A DNA stretch of 64,000 nucleotides from Thermaceae bacterium (GCA_027067955.1 JAMOUW010000072.1:27907-91906), one strand, 5' to 3'. Shown: positions 1 to 10,168, counted from the stretch's first letter. Program-made: numbers and translations. The notes: a model not told the origin generated them from the letters alone.

Positions 1-443
1 AGCAGCAGCCCCAGACCCAGCAGGAGCGGTGCCACAAGACCCAGAATGCGGCCGCGCCAGCCGGGTCCGCGACCGCCGAAGATGAGCGAGAGCGCGTAGG
101 ACAGAGCGGCGAAAAAGTTACTGGCGGTCCAGCCCAAAACCAGCACCGAGGTAAGCGTGGCGCTGGCGGCGCCCTTGCGCAGCGCCTGGGTTACGGTTTC
201 GCCCACCGCAGCCGAGGTGGGGAACAGGTTTTGTGCAAGGTGTTCGATCTGGAGCATGAAGGCGTGCTCCAGATCGGGGCGGCTTTCTAGTATCAGTCCG
301 AATACACCGACTATCAACAGTAGCAGCGGTAGCAGGCTGAAAAGGGCGTAATACGCCAGCGAGGCGGCGAAGAAGGGTACGTGCGCCTGGCTGTAGACGC
401 GAACCAGGCGCGCTATGAACCGGCGCAGCGCCGTGAAGTCCAC
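1..443 (-). CDS. YihY/BrkB-family membrane protein (5' part only)
   Basis: The first 147 codons are present; the gene continues beyond the left edge. The translation begins at a GTG that directly follows the proA stop codon, and no in-frame start lies further up, so this start is forced. Hydrophobic stretches near residues 24-48 and 100-125, with an FFAASLAYYALFSLLPLLL segment, match the YihY/BrkB (formerly RNase BN) family of multi-pass inner-membrane proteins. The real function of the family is not settled; it is not a ribonuclease. Likely cotranscribed with proB-proA. The family call is from recognisable sequence pattern; everything after the cut is unseen. Confidence 0.8.
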   Translation of the reverse strand, partial: MDFTALRRFIARLVRVYSQAHVPFFAASLAYYALFSLLPLLLLIVGVFGLILESRPDLEHAFMLQIEHLAQNLFPTSAAVGETVTQALRKGAASATLTSVLVLGWTASNFFAALSYALSLIFGGRGPGWRGRILGLVAPLLLGLGLL

Positions 444-1697
444 CTAGTCACGCACCTGCCCTTCTCCGAGGGCGATGTACTTGGTGGTGGTCAGCTCGCG
501 CACCCCCATGGGACCGTAGGCGTGCAGCTTGCTGGTCGAAATGCCGATTTCTGCTCCCAGCCCCAGCTGGAAACCGTCGTTGAAGCGGGGGCTGGCGTTG
601 ACGAGCACCAGGCTGGCGTCCACTTCACGCAGGAACCGGTGGGCGCGCGCATAATGCCCGGTTACGATTACCTCGGTATGGTGGGAGCCGTAGTGGCCTA
701 TGTGTTCGAGCGCCGAATCCATGTCCGGCACCACCTTGACCGCCAGGATCAAATCCAGGAACTCCTTCCCCCAGTCGTCGTCGGTGGCGGGTTTGGCGTC
801 CTTCAGAAAGGATAGGGCGTTTTCGTGGGCCCGAAGTTCCACGCCCGCCGCCGTGAGATTCTCCTCCACTTGCGGCAGGAACGCGGCGGCCTCGGCCTCG
901 TGCACCAGAACGGCCTCGAGCGCGTTGCAAACGCCCGGGCGCTGCACCTTGCCGTTATGAACCAGACGCACGGCCATTTCCAGGTCTGCTCCCGCGTCCA
1001 CGTAGAGGTGGTTCACCCCCTCGGCGTGGTAGAGAACGGGCATGCGGGCGTGCTCGGCCACCAGTTCGATCAGGCCCTTGCCGCCGCGGGGGATTATCAG
1101 GTCCAGGTAACGGTCGGCTGCGAGCATTTCCATTACTGCCCGGCGGTCGCTCACCGGAACCAGCTGGACCGCGTCGGGCGGCAGCCCCGCGCCGGTCAAC
1201 GCTTCCTGGAAGAGCTGCGCCAGTAAGGTATTGGTGCCCAGCGCCTCTTTGCCGCCACGCAGGACGATGGCGTTTCCCGACTTGAGACTCAGCCCTGCCG
1301 CCTCCACGGTGGCGCCGGGACGGGCCTCGTAGATGAAGCCGATCACGCCCAGGGGAATTCGCATTTTGCCGACGCGGATTCCGTTATCCAGCACGCGCAT
1401 TTCGCTTATTTCCCCCAGGGGATCGGGCATGGCGGCTACCTGACGCAGTCCGGCTATCAGGGAGTCGAGGGTGGGATCGTCCAGTTTCAAGCGACCGAAT
1501 CGGGGCCCGGAGAGGCCGGATGCTGCGGCTGCTTCCAGATCTGCGGTGTTGGCATCGAGGATCGCGCCGCGCTCCTGCTCGAGCAGCCTGCTCATCTCCA
1601 GCAGCGCGGCGTTCCGCGCCGCCCCGCTTGAAGCGCTGAGCGTGCGGGCAGCGTCCCGGGATTCAGCGAGCATGCTTTCCAGGTTGAAACCTTCCAT
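444..1697 (-). CDS. proA: Gamma-glutamyl phosphate reductase
   Basis: Reduces gamma-glutamyl phosphate to glutamate semialdehyde with NADPH, the second step of proline synthesis. The 417 residues equal the usual family length. The aldehyde-dehydrogenase-like fold is recognisable from SGNAIVLRGGKEA (about 140), the catalytic region RPGVCNALEAVLVHE (about 253-267, Cys in GVCNALE) and the ending MGVRELTTTKYI. It lies 22 bases downstream of proB on the same strand and abuts the BrkB-like gene without a gap, so the three probably form one operon. ATG start is the family start. Confidence 0.96.
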   Translation of the reverse strand: MEGFNLESMLAESRDAARTLSASSGAARNAALLEMSRLLEQERGAILDANTADLEAAAASGLSGPRFGRLKLDDPTLDSLIAGLRQVAAMPDPLGEISEMRVLDNGIRVGKMRIPLGVIGFIYEARPGATVEAAGLSLKSGNAIVLRGGKEALGTNTLLAQLFQEALTGAGLPPDAVQLVPVSDRRAVMEMLAADRYLDLIIPRGGKGLIELVAEHARMPVLYHAEGVNHLYVDAGADLEMAVRLVHNGKVQRPGVCNALEAVLVHEAEAAAFLPQVEENLTAAGVELRAHENALSFLKDAKPATDDDWGKEFLDLILAVKVVPDMDSALEHIGHYGSHHTEVIVTGHYARAHRFLREVDASLVLVNASPRFNDGFQLGLGAEIGISTSKLHAYGPMGVRELTTTKYIALGEGQVRD

Positions 1698-1719
1698 GCC
1701 CTACGATACCGTGAGCGCC

Positions 1720-2841
1720 TCAGGGGTCGCGGGCCAGGGCAAAGTGGTTGCGGTGAATGACCTCCTCCGGGACTTTTCGCTTCAGTATCTCGGGGAGCCG
1801 GTCTGAAGGCGCTCCGGCGATGCGGCGCAGGTCGTCGGAGGAGTAGTTGCAGAGGCCCATACCCACCAGCCCGCCTTCCGGGTCCAGCACACGTACGGGG
1901 CTGCCGGCGTCCCACTGGCCCCTTACTTCGCGTACTCCTACGGCGAGCAACGAGCGGCCCTGGTGACGCAAAGCCCGGGCCGCTCCCGTGTCCACCACTA
2001 TTGACCCGCTAGAGCGTGGCAGTTGCGCCAACCACAGTCTTTCGCCGGCATAGCGGCGTTCGCGGGCGGTGAAGATGGTTCCGATTTCCTCGCCCGCCAG
2101 GGCGCGCGCGAGCACCTGCGGCTCCCGGCCCGGAAGCAGCCAAAGGGGAATGCCCGCCGCCGCCGATTTAGCCGCGGCGATCAGCTTGCTCTTCATTCCT
2201 CCGCGCCCGGCGCTGCCGGGGCGGTCCGAAGCCATGGCCATTACCTCGGGGGTCACTGCCGCCACTTTTCTGATAGGGGACGCAGCGGGATCCTCGCGGG
2301 GGTCGCGTTCGTAGAGGGCGTCTGCTTCCGAGAGCACTGCCAGCAGGTCGGCGCCTATCATGGATGCCACGAGTACCGCCAGCTGGTCGTTGTCGCCGAA
2401 CTGGATTTCCTCGGTCATCACCGTGTCGTTTTCGTTTACGACCGGCACGACGCCCCAGGTAAGTAGACGCTCGAGCGTACCGCGGGCGTTGTTGTAGCGG
2501 GCGCGTTCGGCCAGGTCGTCCGCGGTCAGCAGCACCTGGGCAGTACGCAGACCGTGCCGGGCGAAGGCTTCCTGCCATGAGCGCATCAGCTCGGGTTGCC
2601 CCAGCGCCGCCGCCGCTTGCAGCTCACCTAGATTACTGGGCGGCTTGGGAAGGAAGCCGCCGGCTGCGCTGATCGCGCCGCTGGAAACCAGTACCACCTG
2701 GCGGTTCTCTTCTATTAGGGCCGCCATCTGAGCGGCCAGCTCCGCTATCTTTTCCCTGTCGAGACCGCCTTCTCCCGCGATTACAGCACTGCCTACCTTG
2801 ACCAGCAGCCGCCGTGCGGCGGCCAGAGGACTCGGTTCCAT
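1720..2841 (-). CDS. proB: Glutamate 5-kinase with PUA domain
   Basis: Phosphorylates glutamate to gamma-glutamyl phosphate, the first and normally proline-inhibited step of proline synthesis. The amino-acid kinase domain covers about residues 10-260 (RRLLVKVGSAVI near the start, SSGAISAAGG, NENDTV, GRGGMKSKL) and a PUA domain about 280-365. An in-frame start 30 bases upstream exists, but the ATG used here places the kinase motif at the normal distance from the N terminus. It forms the head of the proB-proA operon, divergent from the cytochrome gene; the 74-base gap must hold promoters for both. Confidence 0.94.
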   Translation of the reverse strand: MEPSPLAAARRLLVKVGSAVIAGEGGLDREKIAELAAQMAALIEENRQVVLVSSGAISAAGGFLPKPPSNLGELQAAAALGQPELMRSWQEAFARHGLRTAQVLLTADDLAERARYNNARGTLERLLTWGVVPVVNENDTVMTEEIQFGDNDQLAVLVASMIGADLLAVLSEADALYERDPREDPAASPIRKVAAVTPEVMAMASDRPGSAGRGGMKSKLIAAAKSAAAGIPLWLLPGREPQVLARALAGEEIGTIFTARERRYAGERLWLAQLPRSSGSIVVDTGAARALRHQGRSLLAVGVREVRGQWDAGSPVRVLDPEGGLVGMGLCNYSSDDLRRIAGAPSDRLPEILKRKVPEEVIHRNHFALARDP

Positions 2842-2915
2842 AAATGCGATTGTATTCAAAGCCAAGGACAAATGTTAGCAGAGTCTCTTGTTATCAAGGG
2901 TATAGGAGGACAGCT

Positions 2916-4556
2916 ATGGGCCGACTCAAGGCATGGATTTGGGCATTACTCGTTGCGATGGTCGTATTGTTCGTGTGGGTTTGGTTTATCGCCAGCCCCG
3001 AGCCCACGGTGGCTAAGCGTACCCTGAAGACACCTCCCGAGATCGTGTATTCCGATCACAGCGAGGCGTTCGCCGAAGCGGGTATCACCGCATATGAAGG
3101 CGCCAAGAGCTGTGCGGCCTGCCACGAGGATGAAGCCAGGGACGTTTTCCACTCTTATCACTATCAGATGCAGAATACGGTCGCCGACGTGGTGGGCCAC
3201 GGTCCTACCCTCGCCGGCGGAAAGCTTGCTTATAACGACTTTTGTGGCGCAATCTTCTGGGGCGGCCGCGTGGGGGTAAATTATATCGGCAAAGCCTTGT
3301 TAAAAGCGCCGCCTCCGGGAAAAGAAGAGCTGGCGGGTACCTTCATCGCTTCGGGCTGTTCAATGTGCCACGGCGTCGGCATGGGTGACATACCCCAGCC
3401 TGCGGAAGAGCCGGACGAGAAGGCTCTCGCCAACATCGACTGCCTGGCGTGCCATGCCGACCCGGCGGTGCTGCCTACGGGAGCCAAGGGTGTCAAGAAA
3501 GGCATAAAGGTCCCTATCAAGGACGAAAGCGGGAAGTGGCATTACATTTACAATCCTGAGCTCGACTTCGAGAAATTGGCGGCCAAGATCGTCGCCAAGC
3601 CCGTGAAGGACCAGTGTCTGCTTTGCCACGCCTTTTCCGGCGGCGGACCGGGTTTCAAACGTCCGAATATAGATCCAGCGCTGATGGGAAAGGTACCCGA
3701 GGATGTCGACGTTCATCTGGCTCGCGGCATGGAGTGCACCGACTGTCATGTTTTCGAGCATCACGAAGTGGCGCTCAAGGGGCCTGACACCTGGTCGCGT
3801 ACCGACCTGGTTGCAGCTCCGACCTGCGCCGACTGTCACGAAAAACGCCACACCAAGCCGGTAATCGGGTGGATACTGGAAACCTTCCACATGGAAAAGG
3901 TGGCTTGCCAGACCTGTCACATCACCCATTACGCCAAGAAGACCCCTACGGATCTGCATCGTAACTGGTCGAAGGCCGAGTTCAGCGATAAATTGAAGCG
4001 CTGGGAGCCCGAGATCGAGCTGGGGAGCGACTTGAAGCCCACGTACCGCTGGTGGAACGAGAAAAGCAGGATAGCGTATCTCTATCCGGAAGAAGCCAAG
4101 GTGGAGGATGGAAAAATTACCTATATGGCGCCGGCTGGAGAAGAGGCCAAGCGCGCGGGGCTGCTCAAGTTTGAAACCGACGGCAAGATATACCCCTTCA
4201 AGCATCACGAGGCTATAGTCCCCTTCGACCCCACGCGCAGGATACCGGTGCCCGTCAAAGTAGGGTTGGTGTTTGCAACGGGCAACACCGAGTTAGCGGC
4301 CAAGGTGGGGGCCAAGCTTGCAGGGCTGAACTTTACCGGCGACTACGTGAGGCTCGAGCGCCTGATGGCTATCAACCACGGTGTCGAGCCCGCGGAAAAT
4401 GCCAAACAGTGCTTCGACTGTCACGGTCCGGTGCTGCGCGATATGCCCTGGCACGAGCTGGGTTACGGTAAGTACCCCGAGGTCGTCTTCAGTCTCTTCC
4501 TGCTGCTGGGCTTCGTCGTAGCCGTGGCGCTGCTCTACTGGTTAGTACGCAAGTAG
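2916..4556 (+). CDS. Membrane-anchored octaheme cytochrome c
   Basis: Predicted periplasmic electron-transfer protein or reductase of 546 residues. Eight CxxCH heme motifs are visible at about residues 66, 148, 176, 234, 274, 304, 331 and 499. A membrane segment lies at about 7-25 and a second at about 521-543, so the heme domain sits outside the membrane between two anchors. The ATG follows a clear AGGAGG with five bases between. Heme number and spacing recall the octaheme tetrathionate reductase/hydroxylamine oxidoreductase superfamily, but the CxxCK heme site of the Shewanella tetrathionate reductase is absent; all eight sites are CxxCH. It stands alone, with a strong terminator after it. 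The substrate cannot be told from sequence. Confidence 0.85.
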   Translation: MGRLKAWIWALLVAMVVLFVWVWFIASPEPTVAKRTLKTPPEIVYSDHSEAFAEAGITAYEGAKSCAACHEDEARDVFHSYHYQMQNTVADVVGHGPTLAGGKLAYNDFCGAIFWGGRVGVNYIGKALLKAPPPGKEELAGTFIASGCSMCHGVGMGDIPQPAEEPDEKALANIDCLACHADPAVLPTGAKGVKKGIKVPIKDESGKWHYIYNPELDFEKLAAKIVAKPVKDQCLLCHAFSGGGPGFKRPNIDPALMGKVPEDVDVHLARGMECTDCHVFEHHEVALKGPDTWSRTDLVAAPTCADCHEKRHTKPVIGWILETFHMEKVACQTCHITHYAKKTPTDLHRNWSKAEFSDKLKRWEPEIELGSDLKPTYRWWNEKSRIAYLYPEEAKVEDGKITYMAPAGEEAKRAGLLKFETDGKIYPFKHHEAIVPFDPTRRIPVPVKVGLVFATGNTELAAKVGAKLAGLNFTGDYVRLERLMAINHGVEPAENAKQCFDCHGPVLRDMPWHELGYGKYPEVVFSLFLLLGFVVAVALLYWLVRK

Positions 4557-4570
4557 GTTTGTACAGAATC

Positions 4571-4598
4571 CGCACCCCGGCCGGCCGGCCGGGGTGCG
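4571..4598. terminator. Perfect 28-base palindrome between convergent genes
   Basis: CGCACCCC, then alternating GGCC units, then GGGGTGCG: a perfect palindrome 15 bases after the cytochrome stop and 17 bases before the uvrA stop. It can terminate both converging transcripts. There is no T tract on either side, so it is probably a hairpin end of Thermus type rather than a textbook intrinsic terminator. Confidence 0.75.
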
Positions 4599-4614
4599 CT
4601 CATTTGAAAGCTGC

Positions 4615-7482
4615 TCAGTCGGCGGCAACGCCGATGCGGCGGGCAATTTCGGGAATGCGTCGCAGGAATACCCCCGTAGGACTTTCGGAGTCTTGCGCTA
4701 CCTCCTCGGGGGTGCCCGTGGCCACCAGATAGCCGCCGCGTTCGCCGCCTTCGGGACCCAGATCCAGGATCCAGTCGGCTGTTTTGATGACGTCCATATT
4801 GTGTTCGATTACGAGCACGCTGTTGCCCTTGTCTACCAGCCGGTGCAGTACCTCGAGCAGCTTCTTGACGTCCTCGAAGTGCAGGCCGGTGGTGGGTTCG
4901 TCGAGAATGTAGAGCGTTTTGCCGGTGGCCTTGCGCCCCAGCTCGGTGGCTAGCTTGATGCGCTGGGCTTCACCGCCGGAAAGAGTGGGGGAGGGCTGCC
5001 CCAGCTTCATGTAACCGAGACCGACGTCCATCATCAGCTGCAGCTTGCGCCTGATGCCGGGATGGTGTTGGAAAAACTCCAGCGCTTCCTCGACGGTCAT
5101 GTCGAGTACGTCGGCGATCGTTTTGCCGCGCAACTTCACCTCAAGCGTCTCCTTGTTGTAGCGCTTTCCCTTGCATACTTCGCAGGGCACGTAGATATCG
5201 GGCAGAAAGAGCATCTCGATCTTTACCGTACCGTCACCGCGGCAGGCTTCGCAGCGCCCGCCCTTTACGTTGAAGCTGAAGCGCCCCGGAGCGTAGCCAC
5301 GCTTGCGCGCCTCCGGGCTCTTGGCGAACATGTCGCGGATCTCATCGAATACGCCGGTGTAGGTGGCGGGATTGGAGCGCGGAGTGCGGCCGATCGGGCT
5401 CTGGTCGATTTCTATCACCTTGTCCAGGTGTTCGACGCCTTCGATACGATCGTGGCGGCCGGGGATCGCTTTAGAGCGCATGATCTGACGCGAGAGCGAC
5501 GCGTAGAGGATGTCGTGCATCAGGGTGCTCTTGCCCGATCCCGAGGGCCCGGCGATGACCACGAACTTTCCCAGCGGGATCTCCACGTCCAGATTCTTGA
5601 GGTTGTGTTCGCGGGCGCCACGGACCGTCAGCGCCCGTCCTGTTCCCTTGCGCCGCTCGGCGGGGACGGAAATGGTTTTGTCGCCGCGCAGGTATGCGCC
5701 GGTGAGGCTGGTGGGGTGTTTTGCAACCTGGTCGGGTGTTCCTTCGGTCACTATCCCGCCGCCGTGAATACCGGCGCCGGGTCCCATGTCCACCATCCAA
5801 TCGGCGGAGCGCATGGTCTCTTCGTCGTGCTCCACCACGATCAAGGTGTTTCCCAAATCGCGCAGCTTCTTGAGGGTGCCGATGAGTCGCTGATTATCGC
5901 GCGCGTGCAGCCCGATCGAGGGTTCGTCGAGCACGTAGAGCACGCCGGTGAGGCCGCTGCCGACCTGGGTGGCCAGGCGGATCCGCTGCGCTTCGCCTCC
6001 GGAGAGGGTGTTGGCGGCGCGATCCAGCGACAGGTATTCAAGGCCTACATCGGTCAGGAATCCGAGCCGGGCGGTCACCTCGCGCAGAATTGGACGGGCG
6101 ATTTGCAACTGGAATTCATTCAGCTTGCCGGGGAGCTCGAGGAAAAACTCGAGCGCGTCACGAACCGCCATGGCTGATATTTCGGCGATGTTCAGGCCCG
6201 CGATCTTTACCGCCAGCACCTCGGGTTTGTAGCGGGTGCCGCCACAGGCGCTGCAGGCACTCATGCTCATGTACCCCTCGAGCCAGTCGCGCATGCCTTC
6301 CGACTCGACCTCTTTGTAGCGGCGTTTCAGCCAGGGTATGACGCCTTCGTAAGTTACCTCTAGCCGCATGGTTTCGCGCCCGCCGCGACGAAATACGACC
6401 TCGAAGGGCTCCTCGACGCCATAGAGGATCGCCTGCTGGTGTTCGGGGTCCAGCTCTTTGAAGGGGGTCTTCATGTCGAAGCCCAGATGCTCGGCCAGCG
6501 CCCGCGCCCGGTCCCACATGTGGCTGACCTGGCTGCTGCGCCCCTTGGACCACGGCAGGATAGCGCCTTCCGCCAGTGAAAGCGCCGGGTTGACCACCAG
6601 CTCGGGGTCGAACTCGAGGCTGTAACCCAGGCCGCTGCAGACTTCGCAGGCGCCGTAGGGAGAGTTGAAGGAAAAGATTCGCGGTTCAAGCTCTTCCAGC
6701 ACCGCGCCGTGCTCGGGGCAGGCGAACTTTTCGGAGTAGAGCCGCTCCTCCTCGCCTTTTTCCCGTACAAACAGCACCCGCAGGAGACCTTCTCCGCGCA
6801 ACAGTGCCAGCTCTACCGATTCGGCTATGCGCCCGCGCTCATCGTTTATCAATGTTACCCGGTCCACTACCAGGTCGATGTCGTGGGTTTCGTAGCGTTT
6901 CAGATCCCGCCCGAGCGCTTCTTCGATGCGCACGATCTCGTTGTCGAGGCGCACTCGCGTGTAGCCTTCCTTGAGCAGTTGCTGAAAAAGTTTCTTGTAT
7001 TCGCCCTTGCGCCCGCGCACGAGTGGCGCCATGAGGATTGCCTTGGTGCCTTCTGGTTCGGAAAGCAGCCGGTCGGTGATTTCGCTGGCGGAGCTGCGCT
7101 CTATCTTGCGGCCGCAGATTGGACAGTGGGCCTCACCGGCGCGGGCGAATAGGAGCCGCAGGTAGTCGTGAATCTCGGTGACCGTACCCACGGTCGAGCG
7201 CGGATTGTGAGAGGTGGTCTTTTGATCTATCGATATCGCCGGGCTAAGCCCTTCGATATGTTCCACGTCGGGTTTGTCCATAACCCCCAGGAACTGGCGG
7301 GCGTAGGAAGAAAGACTTTCAACGTAACGTCGCTGTCCTTCGGCGTATATGGTGTCGAAGGCCAGCGTACTCTTTCCGGATCCCGAAACGCCGGTGATGA
7401 CGATGAACTTTCCGCGGGGTAACTCCAGGGAGATGTTTTTTAGATTATGCTCACGTGCGCCCTTGATGACGATTCGGTCCAT
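4615..7482 (-). CDS. uvrA: Excinuclease ABC subunit A
   Basis: DNA damage recognition ATPase of nucleotide excision repair. The 955 residues match the full family length. Two ABC modules are seen: Walker [10 protein letters not shown] (about 31) and GPSGSGKST (about 640), each with an LSGGEAQRI signature. Zinc-finger cysteines occur in CPICGRK, in the CSACGGTR insertion and in the C-terminal CEACRGDG ... CEVCKGKRY finger. The start is an ATG with a TAGAAT box seven bases upstream, which suggests a leaderless message. It is transcribed alone. Confidence 0.98.
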   Translation of the reverse strand: MDRIVIKGAREHNLKNISLELPRGKFIVITGVSGSGKSTLAFDTIYAEGQRRYVESLSSYARQFLGVMDKPDVEHIEGLSPAISIDQKTTSHNPRSTVGTVTEIHDYLRLLFARAGEAHCPICGRKIERSSASEITDRLLSEPEGTKAILMAPLVRGRKGEYKKLFQQLLKEGYTRVRLDNEIVRIEEALGRDLKRYETHDIDLVVDRVTLINDERGRIAESVELALLRGEGLLRVLFVREKGEEERLYSEKFACPEHGAVLEELEPRIFSFNSPYGACEVCSGLGYSLEFDPELVVNPALSLAEGAILPWSKGRSSQVSHMWDRARALAEHLGFDMKTPFKELDPEHQQAILYGVEEPFEVVFRRGGRETMRLEVTYEGVIPWLKRRYKEVESEGMRDWLEGYMSMSACSACGGTRYKPEVLAVKIAGLNIAEISAMAVRDALEFFLELPGKLNEFQLQIARPILREVTARLGFLTDVGLEYLSLDRAANTLSGGEAQRIRLATQVGSGLTGVLYVLDEPSIGLHARDNQRLIGTLKKLRDLGNTLIVVEHDEETMRSADWMVDMGPGAGIHGGGIVTEGTPDQVAKHPTSLTGAYLRGDKTISVPAERRKGTGRALTVRGAREHNLKNLDVEIPLGKFVVIAGPSGSGKSTLMHDILYASLSRQIMRSKAIPGRHDRIEGVEHLDKVIEIDQSPIGRTPRSNPATYTGVFDEIRDMFAKSPEARKRGYAPGRFSFNVKGGRCEACRGDGTVKIEMLFLPDIYVPCEVCKGKRYNKETLEVKLRGKTIADVLDMTVEEALEFFQHHPGIRRKLQLMMDVGLGYMKLGQPSPTLSGGEAQRIKLATELGRKATGKTLYILDEPTTGLHFEDVKKLLEVLHRLVDKGNSVLVIEHNMDVIKTADWILDLGPEGGERGGYLVATGTPEEVAQDSESPTGVFLRRIPEIARRIGVAAD

Positions 7483-7489
7483 CCGAACA

Positions 7490-7495
7490 ATTCTA
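7490..7495 (-). promoter_or_regulatory. Putative -10 box of a leaderless uvrA transcript
   Basis: TAGAAT on the minus strand, seven bases before the uvrA ATG. A weak TTCACC lies 17 bases further up at 7513-7518. The same spacing recurs at other genes of the window. Confidence 0.5.
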
Positions 7496-7576
7496 CCACC
7501 CGCAGCGGTTGAGGTGAAGCTCGCGTATTGGATAATTTCTTGGCAATCCCAAGCGTTGTGGCCGTTTCCCGCAGGG

Positions 7577-8248
7577 TTAGCCGAGACCCAGGAGCAGGAA
7601 TGCCAGTGGTGCTAGGAGGGCGGTGATCAGGCCTGTTGCGGCCATGGCCAGACCGGAGACCGCCAAAGCGAGCGCCCCTTCTTCGGCAGCTCGGGCGGTG
7701 CCAATGCCGTGGCTGGCAGCGCCCAGGGCCAGCCCGCGCTCGAAGGGGGCCACTACCCCCAGCCGCTCCATGATCCAGGGGCCGAACGCCGCCCCCAGGA
7801 TGCCGGCAATGATGATTAGCGGGACGGCTAGACCCGCATTGACTCCCAGGCGGGGGCCCAGATCCACCGCTACGGCGGAGGTTATCGATTTGAGCGCTAG
7901 GGCCTTTTGCAGCTCGGGCCCCGCCCCCAGCGCCCGCGCCAGTAAGGGGGTGAGGGTAAGGCTGGTTGCACTGCCTGCAACGAGTCCGCCCAAAAAAGGG
8001 CGCAGCCTCCCCGCGAGACTCCCCCGCTCGTTCCAGGCGACCCAACCCAGTGCCACCACCGCGGGTTTTAGCAACCAGACCAGCGGCAGCGTTTCCCGCT
8101 GGTAGCGTTCCAGCGGATATCCTCCCGGCTGCAGGGCAATGATCAGTGCCAGCACCGTCAGTCCGACCGGATTGGTCAGCGGATGCGGCCGGAGACGATA
8201 GGCGTGCAGAGCCGCCAGATATATAAGCAAAGTAACGATCAGCCCCAT
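7577..8248 (-). CDS. LrgB/CidB-family membrane protein
   Basis: Polytopic membrane protein of 223 residues, partner of the holin-like LrgA. In other bacteria LrgAB/CidAB proteins affect murein hydrolase export, autolysis and overflow metabolism (pyruvate uptake in Bacillus PftAB); the role here is unknown. Family motifs are the [12 protein letters not shown] segment (about 124) and [15 protein letters not shown] (about 180). The reading frame is open far upstream, but the ATG starting [11 protein letters not shown] overlaps the lrgA end by ten bases and fits the family N terminus. Confidence 0.88.
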   Translation of the reverse strand: MGLIVTLLIYLAALHAYRLRPHPLTNPVGLTVLALIIALQPGGYPLERYQRETLPLVWLLKPAVVALGWVAWNERGSLAGRLRPFLGGLVAGSATSLTLTPLLARALGAGPELQKALALKSITSAVAVDLGPRLGVNAGLAVPLIIIAGILGAAFGPWIMERLGVVAPFERGLALGAASHGIGTARAAEEGALALAVSGLAMAATGLITALLAPLAFLLLGLG

Positions 8249-8574
8249 CGTGCACCTGCCAGCGTCGCCAGCATGGTTATCAATGTTCCCAATACCAGCG
8301 CCCCCGTTACCGCCAGTGCGTGGTCTCGCAGCAGGTTTTCGAACGCGAGAACTCCCACGCCTACGGGAACGAAATACAGACCCAACCATCGTAGCAGCGG
8401 TCCTGCCGCCGCGGCTACGCTGCGGCCATCCAGGCGACCGCTGGCCAGTGCTATGTAGAGCAGGAGCATACCCCAGAGGCTGCCCGAGAGCGGAGCCCCG
8501 GGAAGCAGGCGCGCGAGAACCTCTCCCAGACCCCAAAACGCCCAAAGCAGTGCGAAGCCGACCAGAGCATTCAT
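8239..8574 (-). CDS. LrgA/CidA-family holin-like protein
   Basis: Small membrane protein of 111 residues with four predicted hydrophobic segments and the family pattern PGAPLSGSLWGMLLLYIAL followed by LLRWLGLYFVPVGVGVL. It acts with the LrgB protein encoded next. Its ATG overlaps the recN stop as ATGA, so recN, this gene and lrgB are translationally coupled in one operon, an odd pairing of DNA repair with a holin-like pair. Confidence 0.88.
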   Translation of the reverse strand: MNALVGFALLWAFWGLGEVLARLLPGAPLSGSLWGMLLLYIALASGRLDGRSVAAAAGPLLRWLGLYFVPVGVGVLAFENLLRDHALAVTGALVLGTLITMLATLAGARWG

Positions 8575-10139
8575 GATCCCAGAAGTTCGCGGGCGTGCTC
8601 CAGAGCTGTTTTACTGTACGAACCCGAGAGCATCCGCGCCAGTTCACGTACCCGCGCCTCGCCCTCGAGTCTTTCGAGCCGTGCCTGCGCACCATCGCGG
8701 GCCACCCGGTAATGTGTATCCGCGGCCGCCGCTATTTGCGCCAGGTGTGTAACGACGATCACCTGGCGGTCGCGGGCGAGTCGTGCCAGGCGTTCGGCCA
8801 CGGCGACGGCTACCTCGCCACCAATGCCCACATCCACCTCGTCGAAGATTACGGTAGGCGCGTCGCCGCCGGTATGCAGTGCCAGAGCAAGCATGATTCG
8901 GCTTAGTTCACCGCCGCTGGCGGTTTTTTCCACGGGCGCCGGCGCCAGCTCGGGGCTTGCCGAAAAGAGGAAGCGCACCTCGTCTGCGCCATGGGGCTCG
9001 GGCTCGGGCAGCAACGTTACTTCTACCTTGAACGTGGCTTTGGGCATGCCCAGGGAGCGCAGTTCTTTCTCTACAGCCGGCCCGAGTTTCGTAGCCGCTT
9101 GCAAACGGGCGCGGTGTAGAGCCTCCGCTTCCTGGTCGAGACTTTCGCGCGCTTTGCGGAAGCTGAGCCGCAGCTCTTGCAGCCGTTCCTCGGCATTTTC
9201 CAGCTCGGCGATTTCGGCTCGCAGTTTTGCCGCGAAGGAAATGACCGCCCCCAAATCGCCTCCGTATTTGCGCTCCAGTCGTTGCAATTCGGCGATGCGC
9301 CGCTGCACGGCCTCGAGCCGCTCCGGGTCGGCTTCGAGTCCGCCGGCGTATGTTTCGGCTTCGCGAACCACCGCACCGAGTGCCACCGCAATGGATTCCA
9401 GGTCCCCTGCCAATGAATCGAGCTCGGTCGTGAGCCGGGCCGCCTGATTGAGCTCCCGGGCCGCCTGGTTGACCAGGTCCAGGGCGCTCTCTTCGGATTC
9501 GGACAGCAGCTCGACGGCCTGGCCGAGGTGGCGCAGCAGCTCGTCCACGTGCCCCAAACGCCGGGCTTCGGCCTCCAACTCCTCCATTTCTTCAGGGTCT
9601 GGATCTGCCTGCTCTATCTCGAGCAGCTGGAAGCGCAGCACGTCTAGGCGACGTTCGCGTTCTCCTACCTGGATTTCCAGCCGTGAGATTTCTTCGGCGA
9701 GCTCGCGCCAGCTCTTGTGTGCGGAGCGGTAGTCATCCAAGATCTTTGCGGGAAGAAGACTGTCGAGCATTTCCCGATGCCGGCTGCGGCGGGCCAGCGC
9801 CAGGGCCGCATGCTGGGTGTGAATCGCTATGCGACCGTTCAGTTCGTGCTGCAGTTCGGCCAGCGTCACGACCTCGCCGTCGATCCGGGGCACGCTGCGG
9901 GCGGGCGACACTTTGCGGCTGAACGAACGACCCTCAATCCAGGCGGTTGTCAGGAGCGCGCCGTCTGCGGGTCCGATTAGGCCGGAATCCGCCCTTGCCC
10001 CCAGGAGCAACCCCAGAGCACCTATCAGAATGGATTTTCCGGTTCCGGTTTCGCCCGTAAGCACCGTCAGGCCCTCTCCCGGTTCGAGGGCCGCCTCGGG
10101 GAGGGTGGCAAGGTTCTTTACCTCCAGGCGTTCCAGCAT
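8571..10139 (-). CDS. recN: DNA repair protein RecN
   Basis: SMC-like ATPase for double-strand break repair. The 522 residues hold an N-terminal ATPase half with Walker A GETGTGKSI (about 28-36), a long Glu/Arg-rich coiled coil (about 130-370) and a C-terminal half with the signature TASGGELSRIMLAL (about 405), Walker B VIFDEVDVGIGG (about 429) and a VVTHLAQIAA switch. A TAGAAT box lies seven bases before the ATG and a second, divergent box serves the rhodanese gene. First gene of recN-lrgA-lrgB. Confidence 0.96.
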   Translation of the reverse strand: MLERLEVKNLATLPEAALEPGEGLTVLTGETGTGKSILIGALGLLLGARADSGLIGPADGALLTTAWIEGRSFSRKVSPARSVPRIDGEVVTLAELQHELNGRIAIHTQHAALALARRSRHREMLDSLLPAKILDDYRSAHKSWRELAEEISRLEIQVGERERRLDVLRFQLLEIEQADPDPEEMEELEAEARRLGHVDELLRHLGQAVELLSESEESALDLVNQAARELNQAARLTTELDSLAGDLESIAVALGAVVREAETYAGGLEADPERLEAVQRRIAELQRLERKYGGDLGAVISFAAKLRAEIAELENAEERLQELRLSFRKARESLDQEAEALHRARLQAATKLGPAVEKELRSLGMPKATFKVEVTLLPEPEPHGADEVRFLFSASPELAPAPVEKTASGGELSRIMLALALHTGGDAPTVIFDEVDVGIGGEVAVAVAERLARLARDRQVIVVTHLAQIAAAADTHYRVARDGAQARLERLEGEARVRELARMLSGSYSKTALEHARELLGS

Positions 10140-10146
10140 CCTCTAG

Positions 10147-10161
10147 ATTCTAGCGTAGACT
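10147..10161. promoter_or_regulatory. Back-to-back -10 boxes for recN and the rhodanese gene
   Basis: On the minus strand TAGAAT (10147-10152) lies seven bases before the recN ATG. On the plus strand TAGACT (10156-10161) lies seven bases before the rhodanese ATG. The whole intergenic space is only 29 bases, so both messages would be leaderless and the two promoters would overlap and may compete. Confidence 0.5.
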
Positions 10162-10168
10162 GAAATAC

